Shown here: piece by piece, positions 37,257-41,254 of the stretch
Layout of the letters: the number at the start of each line of letters is the position of its first letter
Numbering within the stretch: the first letter of the stretch is position 1
Origin: Actinomadura harenae
GTDB lineage: Bacteria; Actinomycetota; Actinomycetes; Streptosporangiales; Streptosporangiaceae
Reading direction: 5' to 3'
Length of the DNA stretch: 41,254 nt
NCBI RefSeq assembly: GCF_003696215.1
Contig: NZ_RFFG01000070.1
Span: 1 to 41,254, forward strand
Notes under the pieces: model-generated
What the model was told of the DNA's origin: nothing
Database searches by the model: none
What the model saw: the letters and a program-made list of their open reading frames with translations, nothing else
Program-made: the position numbers and the translations under genes

Positions 37257-38149
37257 TCGCTTTGGTGGCGGGCGGGACGCGCGGCGCGGGCCGCGGCATC
37301 GCGACCGAGCTCGGCGCGCTGGGCGCGACCGTGTACGTGACGGGCCGGTCGACCCGCGCCGGGCGGTCCGAGATGGACCGTCCGGAGACGATCGAGGAGA
37401 CCGCCGAGCGCGTCACCGCCGCGGGCGGCGAGGGCATCGCGGTCAAGGTCGACCACCTCGACCCCGCGCGGGTCCAGGCCCTGGTGCGGCGGATCGACGC
37501 CGAACGCGGACGCCTGGACGTCCTGGTCAACGACGTGTGGGGCGGCGACCACCTCTTCGAGTTCGGCAAGCGGCTGTGGGAGCAGAACCTCGACGACGGG
37601 CTGCGCCTGCTGCGGCTCGCGGTCGACACCCACCTGATCACCAGCCACGCGGCGCTGCCGCTGCTCACCCGCAACCCCGGCGGCCTGGTCGTCGAGCTCA
37701 CCGACGGCACGGCCGACTTCAACGCGGTCTACCGGGCCGAGTGCGGCCCGTTCTTCGACCTGGCGAAGTGGTCGGTGATCCGGCTCGCGACCGCGCAGGC
37801 GCACGAGATCGGCCCGCTCGGCGGGACGGCGGTCTCGGTCTCGCCCGGATTCCTGCGGTCCGAGGCGATGCTGGACCACTTCGGCGTGACCGAGGAGAAC
37901 TGGCGCGTCCAGGCCGAGAAGGACCCGGCCTTCGGAGTGTCGGAGACCCCGGCCTACGTCGGGCGGGGCGTCGCGTCCCTGGCGGCCGACCCGGACCGGG
38001 CGCGCTGGAACGGCCGGTCGCTCGACAGCGGCTTCCTGGCCAAGGAGTACGGCTTCACCGACGTGGACGGCAGCCGTCCGGACGTGTGGCCCTACATCCG
38101 CAAGCTGCGTGACGGTGAGGACCCGGGGAACCCCGAGGACTACCGGTAG
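37229..38149 (+). CDS. Short-chain dehydrogenase/reductase with a catalytic Tyr replaced by Phe
   Basis: This 306-residue SDR has an intact cofactor motif GGTRGAGRGIA (TGxxxGxG-like), VTGRSTRAGR with basic residues favouring NADP, and LVNDVWGG (NNAG-like, strand 4). In the active site the YxxxK motif reads FFDLAK: Lys is present but the position of the catalytic Tyr is Phe (TTC codon). The sequence around it (CGPFFDLAKWSVIRL, later VSPGFLRSEAML) is otherwise typical of the DHRS1-like SDR group. Activity may be altered or lost, or a neighbouring Tyr may replace it. ATG after GGAGG chosen; its unusual long inverted repeat is listed separately. It ends overlapping the convergent WYL gene by 10 bases. 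Confidence 0.75.
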   Translation: MTTKSLAGKIALVAGGTRGAGRGIATELGALGATVYVTGRSTRAGRSEMDRPETIEETAERVTAAGGEGIAVKVDHLDPARVQALVRRIDAERGRLDVLVNDVWGGDHLFEFGKRLWEQNLDDGLRLLRLAVDTHLITSHAALPLLTRNPGGLVVELTDGTADFNAVYRAECGPFFDLAKWSVIRLATAQAHEIGPLGGTAVSVSPGFLRSEAMLDHFGVTEENWRVQAEKDPAFGVSETPAYVGRGVASLAADPDRARWNGRSLDSGFLAKEYGFTDVDGSRPDVWPYIRKLRDGEDPGNPEDYR

Positions 38150-39111
38150 AGGTCCGCCGCGCGCCCGGTGGCCTCGGCCATCCGGGCGCGCAGCCCCGCC
38201 GGCGCGAGCACCTCGACGTCGGGGCCGAGGCCGAGCAGCTGGGAGAACGCCACGTCCGCCGACTCGACGGGCAGCACGACCGTGACCCAGCCGTCCTCGC
38301 CCGGTGGCGCGGACGCCTCGCGGGCGTGCGCGGCGGCCTCCTCGCCCAGATGGAACCTCAGGGAGCGCAGCCCGCCGGGGCTGAGCCGGACGGTCACCTC
38401 GTCCCGCAGCATCCCGCGCAGGAACGCCGCCGTGCTCTCCCGCCAGAACCCGGCCAGGTCGAACCCCTCGTCCCGGGCGAAGTGCCCGCCCAGCGGCCGG
38501 ACGCCGGTGATCCGGTCCACCCGGTAGGTGCGGTGGCCGTCCCCGACCCGCGCCACCAGGTACCAGCCGCCGTTCTTCAGCACCAGCCCGTACGGCTCGA
38601 CCTCCCGGACGACCTCCCGCCCGCGGCGGTACCGGATCTCGACCCGCTCGTCCGTCCAGACCGCGCGGGCCAGGTCGCGCAGCGGGGCGGGCGGCGACGG
38701 GTCGCCGAACCAGCCAGGCGCGTCCAGGTGGAACCGCTGGCCCGCGCGCAGCGGCGCGTCCTGGAGCACCGGCGGGAGCGCCGCCCGGACCTTCAGCTCG
38801 GCCGTGGCGACCGCGTCCGCCAGGCCCATGTCCCCGGCCGGGCCACGCAGGCCCGCCAGGAACAGCGCCTCCGCCTCCTCGCGGGTCAGGCCGGTCAGCC
38901 GCGTCCGGTAGCCGCCGACGAGCCGGTACCCGCCGCCAGGGCCCCGGTCCGCGTACACCGGCACCCCGGCGGCCGACAGCGCCTCGACGTCGCGGTACAC
39001 GGTCCGCTCGGACACCTCCAGCTCGGCGGCCAGGTCCGCGGCGGTCATCTCGCCGCGCGACTGGAGGAGCAGGACCAGGGAGATCAGCCGGGAAGCGCGC
39101 ACATCCACCAT
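38140..39111 (-). CDS. WYL-domain transcriptional regulator (YafY-like)
   Basis: A 323-residue regulator with an N-terminal winged helix (RASRLISLVLLLQSRGEMTA, DLAAELEVSERTVYRDVEALSAAGVPVYA) and a WYL domain around GLVLKNGGWYLVARVGDGHRTYRVDRITGVRP, where WYL is read as W-Y-L in GGWYLVA. A C-terminal WCX-like part follows (EVTVRLSPGGLRSLRFHL, WVTVVLPVESADVAFSQLLGLGPDVEVLAPAGLR). Such proteins sense nucleic acid or small ligands through the WYL site and control DNA repair, defence or metabolism. It is divergent from the deaminase gene across 72 bases, and convergent, with a 10-base overlap, with the SDR gene. The ATG lacks a clear ribosome binding site. Confidence 0.85.
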   Translation of the reverse strand: MVDVRASRLISLVLLLQSRGEMTAADLAAELEVSERTVYRDVEALSAAGVPVYADRGPGGGYRLVGGYRTRLTGLTREEAEALFLAGLRGPAGDMGLADAVATAELKVRAALPPVLQDAPLRAGQRFHLDAPGWFGDPSPPAPLRDLARAVWTDERVEIRYRRGREVVREVEPYGLVLKNGGWYLVARVGDGHRTYRVDRITGVRPLGGHFARDEGFDLAGFWRESTAAFLRGMLRDEVTVRLSPGGLRSLRFHLGEEAAAHAREASAPPGEDGWVTVVLPVESADVAFSQLLGLGPDVEVLAPAGLRARMAEATGRAADLYR

Positions 39112-39183
39112 TCTGACAAGTTCGTGGCAGATAGCGGTGTAGATCATGGTCCCGGCCCCCGAGGCGCTGTTACGTTCGCCGAC

Positions 39184-40224
39184 ATGCTGACCGAGAACAC
39201 CCCCGTTCACGCGTTCATCGACGCGCTGCCGAAGGTGGAGCTGCACGTCCACCTCGTCGGCTCGGCGTCGGTGCCGACCGTCCTGGAACTGGCCAACCGG
39301 CACCCGGACGGCTCCGTCCCGACGACCGAGGCCGAGCTCGACGCCTTCTACACCTTCCGCAACTTCACCGACTTCGCCAACGTCTACCTGGCGGTGTCCG
39401 ACCTCGTCCGCACCCCCGAGGACGTCGCGACGCTCGTCCTCGGCGCGGCCCGGGACCTGTCCGCGCAGAACGTCCGCTACTTCGAGCTGACCGTCACGCC
39501 GTTCAGCCACCAGCGCGTCGGCATGCCGATGCCCGCGATCACCGAGGCCCTCAACGACGCCGCCCGCCGCGCCCAGAGCGAGCACGGCGTCCGGCTCGCC
39601 TACATCTTCGACATCCCCGCCGAGAACGGCGCCGAGGGCGCCCTCGGCACCGTCGAGCACGCCGTCCGGTACGCGCCGGACGCGCTGGTCGGGTTCGGCA
39701 TCGGCGGCGGGGAGGAGTTCCGCCCCCCGAACCGGGACGCCTTCCGTGACGCGTTCGCCCGCGCCCGCGCCGCCGGGCTGCGCAGCCTCCCGCACGGCGG
39801 CGAGATGACCGGCCCCGAGACGATCTGGGAGTGCCTGGACCACTACGGCGCCGAGCGCATCGGGCACGGCATCAACTGCCTCGCCGACCCGAGGCTGGTC
39901 GAGGTCCTGCGCGAGCGGCAGATCCCCCTGGAGGTCTGCCCGACCTCCAACGTCCGCACCGGCCAGGTCCCCGACCTCGCGTCCCACCCGCTGCCGCGGC
40001 TGCTGGAGGAGGGCCTGTTCGTCACCCTCAACAGCGACGACCCGCCCATGTTCGACACCACCCTCACCGGCGAGTACCGCGTCGCCGCCGACGTGTTCGG
40101 CCTCGGCCCGGCCGAGCTCGCCGGGCTCGCCCGCAACGGCGTCACGGCGTCCTGCCTGGACGCCGTCGACCAGAAGGCGATCCTGGACGAGATCGACGCC
40201 GTCACGGCGTCCCACACGTCCTAG
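39184..40224 (+). CDS. Adenosine deaminase family protein (adenosine or aminodeoxyfutalosine deaminase)
   Basis: At 346 residues it has the complete zinc-deaminase set: KVELHVHLVGS (His-x-His metal ligands) near residue 20, PHGGEMTGP (metal His and catalytic Glu), RIGHGIN (catalytic His) and LNSDDPPMF (metal Asp followed by Asp). CPTSNVRTG is kept as substrate-binding loop. It hydrolyses the amino group of adenosine or, since Streptomyces relatives with VELHVHLVGSASVPTVLELA-like starts act on 6-amino-6-deoxyfutalosine in the futalosine menaquinone route, of that compound. Sequence alone does not decide. The short 5' region suggests a leaderless or weakly led message. Divergent from the WYL gene. 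Confidence 0.85.
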   Translation: MLTENTPVHAFIDALPKVELHVHLVGSASVPTVLELANRHPDGSVPTTEAELDAFYTFRNFTDFANVYLAVSDLVRTPEDVATLVLGAARDLSAQNVRYFELTVTPFSHQRVGMPMPAITEALNDAARRAQSEHGVRLAYIFDIPAENGAEGALGTVEHAVRYAPDALVGFGIGGGEEFRPPNRDAFRDAFARARAAGLRSLPHGGEMTGPETIWECLDHYGAERIGHGINCLADPRLVEVLRERQIPLEVCPTSNVRTGQVPDLASHPLPRLLEEGLFVTLNSDDPPMFDTTLTGEYRVAADVFGLGPAELAGLARNGVTASCLDAVDQKAILDEIDAVTASHTS

Positions 40225-40228
40225 CGGC

Positions 40229-40250
40229 CCCGGGCGGCGTTTGCCGCGGG
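40229..40250. terminator. Hairpin after the deaminase gene
   Basis: CCCG-GG-CGGC pairs with GCCGCGGG (8 bp, two bulged bases) around a GTTT loop, four bases after the deaminase stop and 21 bases before the end of the convergent DUF1266 gene. Confidence 0.5.
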
Positions 40251-40271
40251 CGGCGGGAAGGCGGGTGGCGG

Positions 40272-41254
40272 CTAGCCCCAGGCCATCCGCCGCCACGGGC
40301 TGGCCGGGTCGGTCGTCAGGATGCGGTGCCCCTCCAGGGACCGCAGGTACCAGTCGCCGAACTCGCCGTCGTCGAACCGCAGCATCCGGCCGAGGACGTA
40401 GGCGGCCGAGAACTCCTCCCAGGAGTCGTAGGTGCGGTACGCGCGGTACCCGGCGGTCAGCGCGCAGTCCCGGGCGGTCTCGACGTCGCAGAACCCGGCG
40501 TTGAGACCCCACCGGGCCATGTTCACCGCCCGGCCGAAGTCGTACCCGTACACGCTGGTCACCTGGCCGTGCGGACGCAGCAGGCCGTCCGCGCGGAACC
40601 GCTCCTCGTACCGCCGGACCTGCCCGGACAGCTCGTCCAGCGCCTCGGTCGTCTCGCGGGAGATGTCCCGCTCCCCGCACCAGCGGTGGATCTCCCGCGA
40701 CCACGCCTCCGGCGACGGCTGCCGGCAGTCCAGGACGACCTGGATCGCCGGGTCGCTGTTCTCGGCGTCCAGCAGCTTGTCGATCTGCTCCCGCCAGCTG
40801 TCCGGATCGGTCACGCTCCAGTCGCGGGCGAGCAGCTCGCGGTTCTCCTCCGGGCCGTCCGGGTCGGCGAGGCTGTTCCACGGCGTGCCGTTCCCGACCG
40901 CCAGGTGCGCGCCCACCGCCAGCGCGTGCGCGAGCTTCCCCCACGCGGGCGCCTCCGGATCGGTGATCAGGACGTCGTGGTCCCGGTCCGGGCGGTTCTC
41001 CGCCTCGGCCAGCATCTCCGCCACCCGCCGGTGCCCCTCCCCGCCCGGGGCGAGCTGCCCCAGCAGGTCGCGCAGCGGGCCCGTCGCGTCGCGGCCCGCG
41101 TCCCGCAGGATCAGCCGCCCCGCGTGCACGCCCGCCTTCTCCGCGCGCGGCCCGTCCCCGAGCGCCTGGAACGCCGTCATCGCCGACCACGCCCGGCGCG
41201 CCGCCTCGTCGGGGATGCCCGCGTTCGCCAGCACCTCGGCGGCCACCGCCGCCA
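40272..41254 (-). CDS. DUF1266 domain protein (5' end outside window)
   Basis: The visible part is 327 codons and the frame stays open to the window edge, so the gene probably starts outside; a GTG eight bases from the edge is a weak alternative. The front (ANAGIPDEAARRAWSAMTAF, KAGVHAGRLILRDAG) is helical and TPR-like. The last 150 residues are DUF1266: TSVYGYDFGRAVNMARWGLN, CALTAGYRAYRTYDSWEEFS, AAYVLGRMLRFDD and TDPASPWRRMAWG. No activity is known for DUF1266; similar proteins occur in bacterial polymorphic toxin and secretion contexts and as stand-alone soluble proteins. Confidence 0.75.
   Translation of the reverse strand, partial: AAVAAEVLANAGIPDEAARRAWSAMTAFQALGDGPRAEKAGVHAGRLILRDAGRDATGPLRDLLGQLAPGGEGHRRVAEMLAEAENRPDRDHDVLITDPEAPAWGKLAHALAVGAHLAVGNGTPWNSLADPDGPEENRELLARDWSVTDPDSWREQIDKLLDAENSDPAIQVVLDCRQPSPEAWSREIHRWCGERDISRETTEALDELSGQVRRYEERFRADGLLRPHGQVTSVYGYDFGRAVNMARWGLNAGFCDVETARDCALTAGYRAYRTYDSWEEFSAAYVLGRMLRFDDGEFGDWYLRSLEGHRILTTDPASPWRRMAWG

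Noticed and set aside
38140..41190. A single 1,016-codon minus-strand frame covering the WYL, deaminase and DUF1266 region
   Set aside because: Only the WYL part (from the ATG at 39111) is real. The rest is antisense to the deaminase and out of frame with DUF1266.
1..41254. CRISPR arrays or rRNA genes
   Set aside because: No regularly spaced direct repeats and no rRNA-like conserved stretches were seen.

Overview
The window comes from a high-GC actinomycete. Codon third positions are strongly G/C, GTG starts are frequent, and the core genes (fused TrpE-TrpG with a trp attenuator, a CU044_5270-type protein behind an ECF sigma factor, DUF3311 plus an MctP-type symporter, DUF6285, DUF1266, a class F-type sortase) are typical of Streptosporangiales/Actinomadura-like organisms. 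The genus is an inference from gene content only.

Positions 1 to about 13,380 look like an accessory island: an insertion-sequence end that cuts a small secreted protein; a secreted NS_2-type nuclease; a minus-strand cluster of an I36-type inhibitor, a secreted NucA/NucB nuclease and a possible ComJ-like nuclease inhibitor; a MutT/Nudix enzyme and a shortened class II ribonucleotide-reductase-like protein, divergent from an Xre-type regulator with two matched operators between them; then small orphan genes, a frameshifted tyrosine recombinase, an IS630/Xre remnant and the last 27 codons of an acyl-CoA dehydrogenase. The island seems to end inside that dehydrogenase gene, at about 13,380.

From 13.4 kb on, the sequence reads as ordinary chromosome: ECF sigma factor with its membrane partner, a decayed aminoacyl-tRNA-synthetase-like/ASCH gene, an I36-type secreted inhibitor, a MurG paralogue, an 883-residue LuxR/LAL regulator, a secreted CdtB-like nuclease fused to a ricin-type lectin, a hotdog thioesterase, TetR and APH-type phosphotransferase genes, a sortase with a candidate VPWTG substrate, a secreted GH20 hexosaminidase, an acyl-CoA dehydrogenase divergent from DUF6285, an MctP/DUF3311 transporter pair, a carboxymuconolactone-decarboxylase-family and a VOC protein, the trp leader and attenuator with fused anthranilate synthase, an SDR with an altered catalytic site, a WYL regulator, an adenosine-deaminase-family enzyme and a DUF1266 protein cut by the right edge.

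The most unusual items are the CdtB-ricin fusion, the ribonucleotide-reductase-like/Nudix/Xre locus with its paired operators, the NucA/NucB nuclease with a putative inhibitor, the sortase with a non-canonical sorting signal, and the long inverted repeat around the SDR start codon. No tRNA, rRNA or CRISPR array was seen.
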